64,000 nucleotides of DNA. Source: Bradyrhizobium liaoningense (GTDB lineage: Bacteria; Pseudomonadota; Alphaproteobacteria; Rhizobiales; Xanthobacteraceae). Of this stretch, positions 1 through 8,460 are shown piece after piece. Made by a program: the position numbers and the translations under genes. A model generated the notes under the pieces. It saw nothing but the letters and a program-made list of their open reading frames with translations. It did no database searches and was not told the DNA's origin. Where the stretch lies: positions 1-64,000 of the forward strand of contig NZ_JAFCJM010000009.1 in NCBI RefSeq assembly GCF_018130955.1. Direction: 5' to 3'. How positions within the stretch are numbered: position 1 is the first letter of the stretch; every line of letters starts with the position of its first letter.

Positions 1-27
1 CAACAGACCTGAACGAAACAAGAATTG

Positions 28-73
28 TGTTACCCATGTCGTCGGTTTGAACTGTTACCCATCTCGCCGGTTG
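28..73. repeat. two direct repeats, possible end of an insertion sequence
   Basis: Two 21-base units beginning TGTTACCCAT lie at 28-48 and 53-73 and agree at 18 of 21 positions with a 25-base period. Repeated TGTTACCCAT-type units occur at the ends of some insertion sequences (IS481/IS21-like). The element itself would lie left of the window, so this assignment is only a guess from the repeat. Confidence 0.35.
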
Positions 74-171
74 CTCACTTCGCGGGACGCGAAGCCGGGT
101 GAGGGGTCTGTCTCCACGAATGATTCTCTCGCGATGAATTCGCGGAGAGAACCCCTCATCCGGCGCTGCGC

Positions 172-198
172 GCCACCTTCTCCCACAAAGGGAGAAGG
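172..198. repeat. interspersed hairpin repeat (copy 1)
   Basis: A 9-base perfect stem (CCTTCTCCC / GGGAGAAGG) with a 5-base loop lies just past the stop of the minus-strand TctC-type gene. A second copy in reverse orientation is at 30523-30548 with the same flanking GCCA/TGGC. It is a short palindromic intergenic repeat and may also stop transcription of the neighbouring gene. Confidence 0.7.
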
Positions 199-206
199 GA
201 ACGGCC

Positions 207-1187
207 TTACTGGCCGATCATGCCACTCGCCTTCACGATCTCGGCAAGCTTGTCGTAGTCGCTCTTCATCAGCGTGGCGAGTTCGGCGAGCGCCGTCGGC
301 TTGCCCGGAATGTCGGCGACCGCGAGCTTCTTCCGCACGGCCGGATTGTCCAGCGCCGTGTTGATGGCCTGGTGGATCCTGTCGACGACGGGCTGCGGCG
401 TCGCTGACGGCACGTAGATGCCGTACCAGGGCACATAGGCCGCCGCGGCAAAGCCGGCTTCCGCAATCGTCGGAACGTCCGGAAGCTGCTGCACGCGCTT
501 GTCGGTGAAGACGGCGAGCGGTGTCACCGTGCCGTTCTTGATGTGCGGGAGCGCCAGTGCCAGCGAGACGATTTCAAAATGCATCTGGCTGGTAATGAGG
601 TCGATCAGCGCCGGCGGCTGGCCCTTGTAGCTGACATTGGCGAGCTTGATATTTGCCGCCTGGAAGAATTTCTGTGCCGTGAGATCAATCGAGGTTCCGA
701 CGCCGGGATTGCCAAAGTTGAGCTCGCCGGGTTTTGCCCTTGCCAGCGCCACGAGCTCGGCGATCGACTTCACCTTCAGCGAGGGCGGCACCACAGCCAC
801 GCTTTCGTTCCAGACCGCGAGCCCGACGCAGGTGAAGTCGCGCATCGGCTCCCACCCGGCATCCTTATAGAGAGTGGGATTGACCAGCACGGCAGGTCCG
901 GTGACGAGCCAGGTGTAGCCGTCGGGCGTGCTGCGGGCGGCGGCCGCCATTGCGATGTTGCCGTTGGCGCCGGGGCGAGCCTCCACCACGATCGACTGCT
1001 TGAGATCGCGGCCGATCTGTTCGGTGACGGTGCGGGCGACGATGTCGACGATGCCGCCGGCCGGGTAGGGCACCACGATATGAATGGGACGGCTGGGATA
1101 GTCGCTCTGCGCGCGTGCAGCGGGTGCGACGACGAATTCCGCGACAAGGCATGCGACGATGCCGAGCGCGCCTCTTGTCCAGCCCAT
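207..1187 (-). CDS. tripartite tricarboxylate transporter substrate-binding protein (Bug/TctC family)
   Basis: Periplasmic binding protein of about 326 aa. The family captures carboxylates and similar small anions, usually for a TctAB permease. The start at 1187 has a GGAGGAGG ribosome site just upstream; it gives a hydrophobic signal peptide ending in ARA near residue 27, then the family's typical mature start YPSRPIHIVVPYPAGG. A longer reading from 1304 has no export signal at its start. No TctA or TctB gene is adjacent, so this is an orphan binding protein, which is common in Bradyrhizobium and Bordetella. The ligand cannot be told from sequence. Confidence 0.9.
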   Translation of the reverse strand: MGWTRGALGIVACLVAEFVVAPAARAQSDYPSRPIHIVVPYPAGGIVDIVARTVTEQIGRDLKQSIVVEARPGANGNIAMAAAARSTPDGYTWLVTGPAVLVNPTLYKDAGWEPMRDFTCVGLAVWNESVAVVPPSLKVKSIAELVALARAKPGELNFGNPGVGTSIDLTAQKFFQAANIKLANVSYKGQPPALIDLITSQMHFEIVSLALALPHIKNGTVTPLAVFTDKRVQQLPDVPTIAEAGFAAAAYVPWYGIYVPSATPQPVVDRIHQAINTALDNPAVRKKLAVADIPGKPTALAELATLMKSDYDKLAEIVKASGMIGQ

Positions 1188-1339
1188 GCCCTCCTCCGGG
1201 GTCGGCGTATTTTTATGGCCCGATGGTACCGCGCGCTGCGCAGGACACAAGGGATCGGTTGGAACCGGGGTTAAGATGCGGTTAGATGCGGCCCACAACG
1301 ACAACGAAGGCGCGACAGACGCCGTAGAAAGGCTGCCCG

Positions 1340-3160
1340 ATGACGATGGCGGATCAATCCCGGGACCGGCAGGCTGCTTCGATCGACAAGGAGTGGCTGC
1401 GCAACAAGTACCGGGAGGAGCGCGACAAGCGCCTGCGGCCCGACGGCAACGACCAGTATATCGAGATCAAGGGGCAGCTCGCCCATTATCTGGACGACCC
1501 CTATACGCCCGTCGCGCCGCGCGCACCGAAGACCGATCACGTCACCTTCGCCTTCGTCGGCGGAGGCTTTGCGGGGCTTGCGACCGCGGCGAGGCTCAAG
1601 GAGGCGGGCATTGACGACGTCCGCGTTATCGAGAAGGGCGGCGATTTTGGCGGCACCTGGTACTGGAATCGCTATCCGGGCGCGCAATGCGACACGGCGT
1701 CCATGGTGTACATGCCGCTGCTCGAAGAGACCGGCCACATGCCGTCGGAGAAATATGCGCATGCGCCGGAAATCCTCGCCCACTGCCTGCGCATCGGCCG
1801 GCAGTTCGGCCTTTACGACAATGCGCTGCTCCACACCGAGGTCGCGAGCATCGATTGGGACGAGGCCGGCTCCCGTTGGCGCATCAAGACCAATCGCGGC
1901 GATGATTTCACCGCACAGTTCGTAGGCATGGGGACAGGGCCGCTGCATGTGCCCAAACTGCCGGGCATCCCCGGCCTCGAAACCTTCAAGGGGCACTCGT
2001 TCCACACCAGCCGCTGGGACTACGACTACACGGGCGGCGATCCCACAGGCGGCCCGATGCACAAGCTCGCGGACAAGCGCGTCGGCATCATCGGCACGGG
2101 GGCGACGTCAGTGCAGTGCGTGCCGCATCTCGCGCGGGCCTGCAAGGAGCTCTTCGTCTTTCAGCGCACGCCGTCATCGGTCGACGTTCGCGGCAACGCG
2201 CCGATCGATCCAGACTGGTTCTCCGGGATCGCGACGCCAGGCTGGCAGCAGCGCTGGCTGGAGAATTTTACGGCCAACCAGGCCGGCGGCACCGCCGAGA
2301 TCGATCTCGTCCAGGACGGCTGGACCGATCTGGGCCGGCGTATTCGCGCCAAGATCATCGAGCTCCCTCGCGAGCAGAGGACGCCGCAAAACATGCTCAC
2401 GGCCTTCGAGGATTCCGACTTCGAGAAGATGGAGGAGATCCGCGCCCGGGTCGACACCATCGTGAGCGATCGCGACACCGCGGCAAAGCTGAAGGCCTGG
2501 TATCGCCAGCTCTGCAAGCGGCCGTGCTTCCACGACAGCTACCTTCAGGCGTTCAACAGGCCTGGCGCGCATCTCGTCGACACCGACGGCAAGGGCGTCG
2601 AGCAGATCACGGCGAACGGCGTCGTCGTCGCGGGTCGGGAGTATCCGCTCGACTGCATCATCTATGCGTCCGGCTTCGAGGTCGGCACTGCCTATGAGCG
2701 TCGCGCCGGATTCGACCTGACGGGACGGGGCGGCCTGAAATTGTCGGACTATTGGGCCGAAGGCATGCGCTCTAAGCACGGTATCCACGTCCACGGCTTC
2801 CCGAACGCATTCTTCGTGCAGCCAGCGCAGGGCGCAAACCTCATCTCCAACGTGCCGCATAATCTGACCGATGCCGCCCGCACCATCGCGTTGACGGTCA
2901 GCTACGCGCGCAAGAATGGCTTTGGGGAAGTCGAGGTGACCAAGGAGGCCGAGGATCGCTGGATCGACCTGCTGCTCACCGGTGTCGGTCGCATGATCGG
3001 CTCGCCCGACTGCACGCCAGGCTATTACAACAACGAGGGACGCGAGCCCGGTCCGCAGGCCCGGCTCAATGTCGGCTATCCCGCCGGCCCCAACGCCTAC
3101 TTCAAATATATCGATGAATGGCGCGAGAGCGGCCGGTTCGAGGGGCTGGCGTTTCGCTGA
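1340..3160 (+). CDS. flavin-containing Baeyer-Villiger-type monooxygenase
   Basis: 606 aa. An FAD-binding Rossmann motif GGGFAG lies at about residues 74-79, the Baeyer-Villiger fingerprint FKGHSFHTSRW at about 216-226, and a second NADPH-binding motif GIIGTGATSVQ near 250. Enzymes with this fingerprint use NADPH and O2 to insert oxygen next to a carbonyl, forming esters or lactones. The start has AAAGG six bases upstream. It is 46 bases upstream of the alkylsulfatase gene on the same strand, so the two are probably cotranscribed. The substrate is unknown; a ketone or steroid-like compound is an inference from the family. Confidence 0.88.
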   Translation: MTMADQSRDRQAASIDKEWLRNKYREERDKRLRPDGNDQYIEIKGQLAHYLDDPYTPVAPRAPKTDHVTFAFVGGGFAGLATAARLKEAGIDDVRVIEKGGDFGGTWYWNRYPGAQCDTASMVYMPLLEETGHMPSEKYAHAPEILAHCLRIGRQFGLYDNALLHTEVASIDWDEAGSRWRIKTNRGDDFTAQFVGMGTGPLHVPKLPGIPGLETFKGHSFHTSRWDYDYTGGDPTGGPMHKLADKRVGIIGTGATSVQCVPHLARACKELFVFQRTPSSVDVRGNAPIDPDWFSGIATPGWQQRWLENFTANQAGGTAEIDLVQDGWTDLGRRIRAKIIELPREQRTPQNMLTAFEDSDFEKMEEIRARVDTIVSDRDTAAKLKAWYRQLCKRPCFHDSYLQAFNRPGAHLVDTDGKGVEQITANGVVVAGREYPLDCIIYASGFEVGTAYERRAGFDLTGRGGLKLSDYWAEGMRSKHGIHVHGFPNAFFVQPAQGANLISNVPHNLTDAARTIALTVSYARKNGFGEVEVTKEAEDRWIDLLLTGVGRMIGSPDCTPGYYNNEGREPGPQARLNVGYPAGPNAYFKYIDEWRESGRFEGLAFR

Positions 3161-3206
3161 AGGCCCCAAAAGCAAGAGCATCGTTTGACGTGAGGGAGTG
3201 AAGAAC

Positions 3207-5135
3207 ATGACCGAGACCGCCGAAACGCCAAAGGACGCATCCCCCTCCGTCATCGCTCAAAACAAGGCGGTCCTGGATGCGCTGCCGTTCTCCGACACGC
3301 GCGATTTCGAGGATGCCGCGCGGGGCTTCCTCGGTACCATCGACAACGCGAAGATCGTCAATCCAGGCGGGCGCATGGTCTGGAGCCTCGAGCCATACGG
3401 ATTCCTCGATGCCTCTGAGGCACCGCCGACCGTCAATCCGAGCCTGTGGCGTCAGTCGCGCCTCAACATGAATCACGGCCTGTTCGAGGTCGTTCCGGGC
3501 GTCTACCAGGTGCGCGGGCTCGACATCGCAAACATGACGCTGATCGAAGGCGACAGCAGTGTCATCGTCGTGGACACGCTGACCTCGATCGAGGGCGCGC
3601 GTGCGGCGATGGAGCTTTACTTCAAGCATCGGGGCCTGCGCCCGGTCGCCGCCGTCATATTCACGCATACCCATACGGACCACTGGGGCGGCGCGCGCGG
3701 CGTGCTGGAGGAAGACGTGCTCGCCACCGGTCGCGTGCCGATCATCGCGCCAAACCTGTTCATGGAGCATGCGGTCTCCGAGAACATCATCGCGGGGCCG
3801 GCGATGCTGCGCCGCGCGCAATATCAGTTCGGCCCGTTCCTCGCCAAGGGCGTGCGCGGGCAGGTCGATTGCGGGCTAGGCAAGTCAATGGCAGCGGGCT
3901 CGGTGGCGCTGCTGCGGCCGACAGACCTGATCATGGCCACCGGCGACAGGCGCGTGATCGACGGCGTCGAATTCGAATTCCAGATGGCGCCGAACTCGGA
4001 AGCGCCGGCGGAGATGCATTTCTTCATCCCGCGCTACAAGCTGTTGAACCTCGCCGAGAACTGCACCCACAATTTTCACAATCTGCTGCCGTTCCGCGGC
4101 GCCGACGTACGCGACGCACTGGCCTGGTCAAAGTATCTCAACGAGGCGCTGCGGCTCTGGGGCGGCAAGGCGGAGGCGATGTGCGGCCAGCATCACTGGC
4201 CGGTATGGGGCCGCGAGCGCATCGACAGCATGATCCGCGAGCAGCGCGATCTCTACAAGTTCGCGCACGACCAGACCATCCGCCTGATGAATCATGGCCT
4301 GACCGCGAGCGAGATCGCGGAGACGATCCGGCTTCCGAACAGCCTGGAGGGTGCCTGGCACGGCCGCGGCTATTACGGCCACATCAGGCACAATGTGAAG
4401 GCCATCTACCAAAAATATCTCGGCTGGTATGACGCCAACCCCGTCAATCTCGATCCGCTGCCGCCGGTCGAGTCCGGAAAGAAGTATGTCGAGTATATGG
4501 GCGGCGCCGAAGCGATCCTGACGCGCGCGGCGGCGGATTTTGCGGGCGGCGAATTCCGCTTTGTCGCGCAGGCGTTGAGCCACCTCGTCTTCGCCGAGCC
4601 CGAAAATAAGGCCGCGCGCGCGCTACTCGCCGACACATTTGAGCAGCTCGGCTATGCCGCCGAAAGCTCGACCTGGCGCAACGCCTATCTGTTCGGCGCA
4701 CAGGAGCTGCGCCAGGGCATGCCGAAGACGCCGCCACGCCCGCCGATGCCGCGTGAGACGCTCGCAGCGCTGCGCACCGAGCAGCTCTGGGACGTGTTCG
4801 GCGTCCGCCTCAACGGCCCCAAGGCCGAAGGCAAGCGCATCGTGCTGAACTGGAGTTTTTTGGATACCGGCGAGACCTTTGTCCTCAATCTTGAGAATTC
4901 CGCGCTCACCTATACCGAGGGCATGCAGGCCGAGAACGCCGATGCCAGCTTCACGCTCGCGCGCTCAACGCTCGACGAGGTCATCGCCAAGCAGACGAGC
5001 TTTCCGGAGGCCGTCGCGGCGGGCAAAGTCAAGCTGTCAGGCAACCCGATGCGGCTCGCCGAGCTGATGGGCCTGATGGACGAATTCCCGCGGATGTTCG
5101 AGATCGTCGGGCCGAAGCGGACGGTGGTGACGTAG
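3207..5135 (+). CDS. linear alkylsulfatase, metallo-beta-lactamase fold (SdsA-like)
   Basis: 642 aa, the usual length for the SdsA/BDS1 family, which hydrolyses the sulfate ester of alkyl sulfates such as SDS to an alcohol and sulfate. The zinc-binding motif THTHTDHWGG lies at about residues 152-161. The middle carries the alkylsulfatase dimerisation region and the C-terminus an SCP2-like lipid-binding domain (LWDVFGVRLNGPKAEGK onward). GAGGGA nine bases upstream favours ATG 3207 over the in-frame GTG at 3198. No export signal is obvious. It probably forms a small degradation operon with the upstream monooxygenase. Confidence 0.92.
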   Translation: MTETAETPKDASPSVIAQNKAVLDALPFSDTRDFEDAARGFLGTIDNAKIVNPGGRMVWSLEPYGFLDASEAPPTVNPSLWRQSRLNMNHGLFEVVPGVYQVRGLDIANMTLIEGDSSVIVVDTLTSIEGARAAMELYFKHRGLRPVAAVIFTHTHTDHWGGARGVLEEDVLATGRVPIIAPNLFMEHAVSENIIAGPAMLRRAQYQFGPFLAKGVRGQVDCGLGKSMAAGSVALLRPTDLIMATGDRRVIDGVEFEFQMAPNSEAPAEMHFFIPRYKLLNLAENCTHNFHNLLPFRGADVRDALAWSKYLNEALRLWGGKAEAMCGQHHWPVWGRERIDSMIREQRDLYKFAHDQTIRLMNHGLTASEIAETIRLPNSLEGAWHGRGYYGHIRHNVKAIYQKYLGWYDANPVNLDPLPPVESGKKYVEYMGGAEAILTRAAADFAGGEFRFVAQALSHLVFAEPENKAARALLADTFEQLGYAAESSTWRNAYLFGAQELRQGMPKTPPRPPMPRETLAALRTEQLWDVFGVRLNGPKAEGKRIVLNWSFLDTGETFVLNLENSALTYTEGMQAENADASFTLARSTLDEVIAKQTSFPEAVAAGKVKLSGNPMRLAELMGLMDEFPRMFEIVGPKRTVVT

Positions 5136-5145
5136 TCCTTATCCA

Positions 5146-5264
5146 CACTCTCACTGTCATTGCCCGACGGGCGATCCAGTATCCCAGAGACGTCAATCGA
5201 ATACGGAGGAGCCGCGGCGTACTGGATGCCCCGGTCGCGCCGGGGCATGACAGTGGAGAGCGTG
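5146..5264. repeat. palindromic intergenic repeat element (about 120 bp)
   Basis: The ends are imperfect inverted copies (CACTCTCACTGTCAT at 5146-5160 against ATGACAGTGGAGAGCGTG at 5247-5264). An inner pair CCAGTA/TACTGG lies at 5176-5181 and 5220-5225. The structure resembles the MITE-like repeats scattered between Bradyrhizobium genes. It lies between the convergent alkylsulfatase and glycosyltransferase genes and codes for nothing. Confidence 0.7.
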
Positions 5265-5280
5265 GAAGCGGCGTGCCTTC

Positions 5281-6351
5281 CTACTCCGCGCTGCTCACCA
5301 GCTTGATCCGCGGCGCTGTTGCTTCCATCAGGCTGCGATAGGCGGCGAGATAGTCGAGCGCCATCCGCCGCGCCGTGAAACGCGTCTCGAATTGCTTGCG
5401 GATTGCGGTGCGGCTGAGTTGCGGCAGGCGCCCGACCGCCGCGGCTGCGCTGAGCACGTCCTCGACGACGAAGCCGGTCAGGCCCTCGTCGATGATCTCC
5501 GGCACCGAACCGCGGTTGAATGCGACGACCGGCGTGCCGCAGGCCATGGACTCGATCATGACGAGGCCGAACGGCTCCGGCCAGTCGATCGGCAACAGCA
5601 ACCCGAGCGCGCCGCTCAAGAACTCCGGCTTCTCCCGGTCGCTGATCTCGCCGATATATTCGACCAGCGGATTGTTCTCGATCAGCGGCTTGATCAGTTC
5701 GTCATAGTAGTCCTGGTCGGCGCGATCGACCTTGGCCGCGATCTTCAGCGGAATCCCGCAATGGGTCGCGATCTCGATGGCGCGGTCGACGCCTTTCTCC
5801 GGGGCGATCCGGCCGAGCACGGCGAGATAGTCCTGCTTCCCCGGCTGCGGCATCAGCAGATTCTCCGGCAAGCCGTGGTGGATGGTGCGCAGCCAGTTGG
5901 CCTGCGGCACCGGCCGCCGCTGGGCGGTCGAGATCGAGATGACAGGGATTCTAGAAAAAGTGTTGAACACGGGCTGGTGTTCGGGGAGGTCGAGCCGGCC
6001 GTGCAGCGTGGTGAGGAACGGCGTCGGCTGCCGGTAGAACAGCGACCATGGATAATAGTCGAGATGGAAGTGGAGGAAGTCGAACTCCTCGTCGTCACAT
6101 TTTTGCCGCACGCGCTCGAGCATCACCATGTGCAGCGCGTTCGGATCGCGCACCGCGCCGTCGAGGCGCAAGGCCTTGGGCCACAACGCGTCCAGCTTTC
6201 CCGACGTCTGCGAGTCCCCGCTCGCGAACAGCGTGACGTCGTGGCCGAGCGCCACCAGTTCCTCCGTCAACCAATGCACCACCCGCTCGGTGCCGCCATA
6301 AAGCTTGGGTGGAACAGCCTCCGTCAACGGAGCTACCTGCGCGATGCGCAT
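5281..6351 (-). CDS. glycosyltransferase family 4 protein
   Basis: 356 aa GT-B type glycosyltransferase. The N-terminus MRIAQVAPLTEAVPP with KLYGGTERV is the acceptor-domain start typical of GT4 enzymes. The C-terminal nucleotide-sugar part has EPFGLVMIESMACGTPVVAF with the conserved E-x7-E pattern. AAGGAG lies eight bases before the start. It diverges from the ABC transporter gene across a gap holding an EcfG-like promoter on both strands, so it may be a stress-induced polysaccharide or sugar-transfer gene. The donor and acceptor sugars cannot be read from the sequence. Confidence 0.88.
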   Translation of the reverse strand: MRIAQVAPLTEAVPPKLYGGTERVVHWLTEELVALGHDVTLFASGDSQTSGKLDALWPKALRLDGAVRDPNALHMVMLERVRQKCDDEEFDFLHFHLDYYPWSLFYRQPTPFLTTLHGRLDLPEHQPVFNTFSRIPVISISTAQRRPVPQANWLRTIHHGLPENLLMPQPGKQDYLAVLGRIAPEKGVDRAIEIATHCGIPLKIAAKVDRADQDYYDELIKPLIENNPLVEYIGEISDREKPEFLSGALGLLLPIDWPEPFGLVMIESMACGTPVVAFNRGSVPEIIDEGLTGFVVEDVLSAAAAVGRLPQLSRTAIRKQFETRFTARRMALDYLAAYRSLMEATAPRIKLVSSAE

Positions 6352-6423
6352 CTCACGATCTCCTTAGTGTGCTTGAGCGTCTGAATACCCCCAGCGCATA
6401 TCGGCACCGGCATGCCAGGTGAG

Positions 6424-6449
6424 GGAACGTTCCCGCACCTGCGAAGTTC
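6424..6449. promoter_or_regulatory. candidate bidirectional EcfG-type (general stress sigma factor) promoter
   Basis: On the plus strand GGAAC (6424-6428) is followed after exactly 17 bases by GTT (6446-6448). On the minus strand GGAAC (6449-6445) is also followed after 17 bases by GTT (6428-6426). GGAAC-N16/17-(C)GTT is the known EcfG consensus in Rhizobiales. The block lies about 75 bases upstream of the glycosyltransferase start and about 180 bases upstream of the ABC transporter, so it could drive both. The rest of the 279-base gap shows no gene. Confidence 0.5.
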
Positions 6450-6630
6450 CTCTCAACAAACGTTACTTATTCGACACATCGGGCTACGCGTCTTGATCAT
6501 GCCATCACCTCTTCTCAGATCGTCCGCATCCTCATGTCGTGATGTGCCCGCGATGGAACCGAGGCGAAGCGGCCGATGTTCAATCGGCCAACAGCAACAC
6601 TGACAATTCTCACGACGGGGTGGCAGCCAC

Positions 6631-8394
6631 ATGGATCAACTCTCAGGATACGCGAGGCGGCCGTTTGCCTTTGTTTTGCGCTATCTCCGCCGGCGACTCG
6701 CGTCACATCTGGTGATCCTCACCGCCGTAGTCGCCGCGGTTGCCTGTTCAGTGGGCACGCAATATGGCGTCAAACATCTCGTCGATAATTTGTCGGGCGG
6801 TCCTGCGTATGGCGGCGGTGTATGGCTGGCATTCATTTTCCTCATGTCGCTCATCGCCGCCGACAACTTCCTATGGCGGATCGCGAGTTGGACAGCGAGT
6901 TTCACCTTTGTCGGCGTGACCGGTGATCTCCGCCGCGACATCTTCCGCCATCTCACGGGACATGCGCCGAGCTATTTCTCTGATCGCATGCCGGGCATGC
7001 TGACGAGTCGCATCACCGCAACATCCAATGCCGTGTTCACGGTCGAGAACATGTTCGTCTGGAATGTGTTGCCGCCGTGCATTGCCACAATTGCGGCAAT
7101 CCTGTTGATTGGAACCGTGAGTCCCCAGATGTCGGCAGGCCTGATCGTGATCGCCGGCGGGATGGTGATAGCGATGTTCCGTCTCGCGGCCGCTGGAAAG
7201 CCGCTGCACGACGATTTCGCCGACAAGGCCGCCGTCGTCGACGGCGAAATGATCGACGTCATCAGCAACATGCCGCTGGTGCGGGCCTTCTGCGGCATCA
7301 GCCATGAGCATGAGCGGTTCGATGCGACCGTGAACCGGGAACTCACCGCGCGCGGGCGTAGCCTGCGCTATCTGGAGAAGCTGCGGCTGACCCATGCCGG
7401 CGTCACCGTCCTGCTGACCATTGCGCTGCTCGCCTGGGCGATCACGCTATGGCAGCGCGGACAAGCCACGACCGGCGACGTCGTGCTGGTCTGCACGCTC
7501 GGGCTTTCCATCCTCAACGCCACGCGCGATCTGGCCGTCGCTCTGGTCGACGTCACCCAGCACGTCGCAAGGCTGACGGAGGCGGTGGCAACGCTGCTCG
7601 TGCCGCACGAACTGCGCGATCATCCCGAGGCCGAGCCGCTGGTCAAGAGCGGTGCCGCGATTGCCTTCAATAATGTCAACTTCGGCTATCCGGGCGGCGA
7701 GACGATCTTTGAGCGGTTCAGCCTGCGGCTTCAGCCGGGCCAGCGCGTCGGCCTGGTCGGGCAGTCCGGCGGCGGCAAGTCCACGCTGTTCACGCTGCTG
7801 CAACGGTTCTACGACGTCGACGACGGCACGATCACCATCGACGGCCAGGACATTGCCAAGGTCACGCAGCTCAGCCTACGAGAGGCGATCTCGGTCGTGC
7901 CGCAGGACATTTCGCTGTTCCATCGCTCGATCCGCGAAAACATCCGCTACGGTCGGCCCAATGCGACCGACGACGAGGTGTTGCGGGCTGCGATAGCGGC
8001 GCGCTGCGACTTCATCGAGACACTGCCTGAAGGGTTCGACACCATGGTAGGCGATCGCGGGGTCAAGCTGTCCGGCGGCCAGCGCCAGCGTATCGCGATT
8101 GCACGCGCCTTCCTGAAGGACGCGCCAATCCTGCTGCTCGACGAGGCGACCGCCGCGCTGGACAGCGAGTCGGAGGAGGCGATCCGCGAGTCGCTGTCAC
8201 GCCTGATGCGCGGTCGCACCGTGATTGCGATCGCGCACCGGCTGGCAACGCTCCGCAACTTCGATCGCGTGCTGGTGTTGAAGGCCGGCAAGATCATCGA
8301 GGACGGATCGCCCGACCGCCTGATGCAGGGCCATGGTCCTTATCGCGAGCTGGTGACCCAGGAGATGAACCGGCTCGCCAAGTTCGCCGCGTAA
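6631..8394 (+). CDS. ABC transporter, fused permease and ATPase (exporter type)
   Basis: 587 aa half-transporter. The N-terminal half is an ABC-transporter type 1 membrane domain with about six hydrophobic segments. The C-terminal ATPase has Walker A GQSGGGKST near residue 376, the signature LSGGQRQRIAIARAF near 479, Walker B ILLLDEATAALD and a switch His in IAHRLATL. It should work as a homodimeric exporter of lipid, glycan or drug-like molecules in the inner membrane. GGGTGG precedes the start. The next gene follows after 66 bases in the same direction. The cargo is unknown; the neighbouring glycan genes hint at a saccharide or glycolipid. Confidence 0.9.
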   Translation: MDQLSGYARRPFAFVLRYLRRRLASHLVILTAVVAAVACSVGTQYGVKHLVDNLSGGPAYGGGVWLAFIFLMSLIAADNFLWRIASWTASFTFVGVTGDLRRDIFRHLTGHAPSYFSDRMPGMLTSRITATSNAVFTVENMFVWNVLPPCIATIAAILLIGTVSPQMSAGLIVIAGGMVIAMFRLAAAGKPLHDDFADKAAVVDGEMIDVISNMPLVRAFCGISHEHERFDATVNRELTARGRSLRYLEKLRLTHAGVTVLLTIALLAWAITLWQRGQATTGDVVLVCTLGLSILNATRDLAVALVDVTQHVARLTEAVATLLVPHELRDHPEAEPLVKSGAAIAFNNVNFGYPGGETIFERFSLRLQPGQRVGLVGQSGGGKSTLFTLLQRFYDVDDGTITIDGQDIAKVTQLSLREAISVVPQDISLFHRSIRENIRYGRPNATDDEVLRAAIAARCDFIETLPEGFDTMVGDRGVKLSGGQRQRIAIARAFLKDAPILLLDEATAALDSESEEAIRESLSRLMRGRTVIAIAHRLATLRNFDRVLVLKAGKIIEDGSPDRLMQGHGPYRELVTQEMNRLAKFAA

Positions 8395-8460
8395 TTCAGT
8401 GAGTGGCGTTCAAGTCGATTGCGTTTGGACAACGGCGCGTGGTCCGAAAGGTCGTGCGCA

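Noticed and set aside
6493..6506. TTGATCATGCCATC as a possible FixK2 box in the glycosyltransferase-ABC gap
   Set aside because: Only the left half matches; no conserved right half-site.
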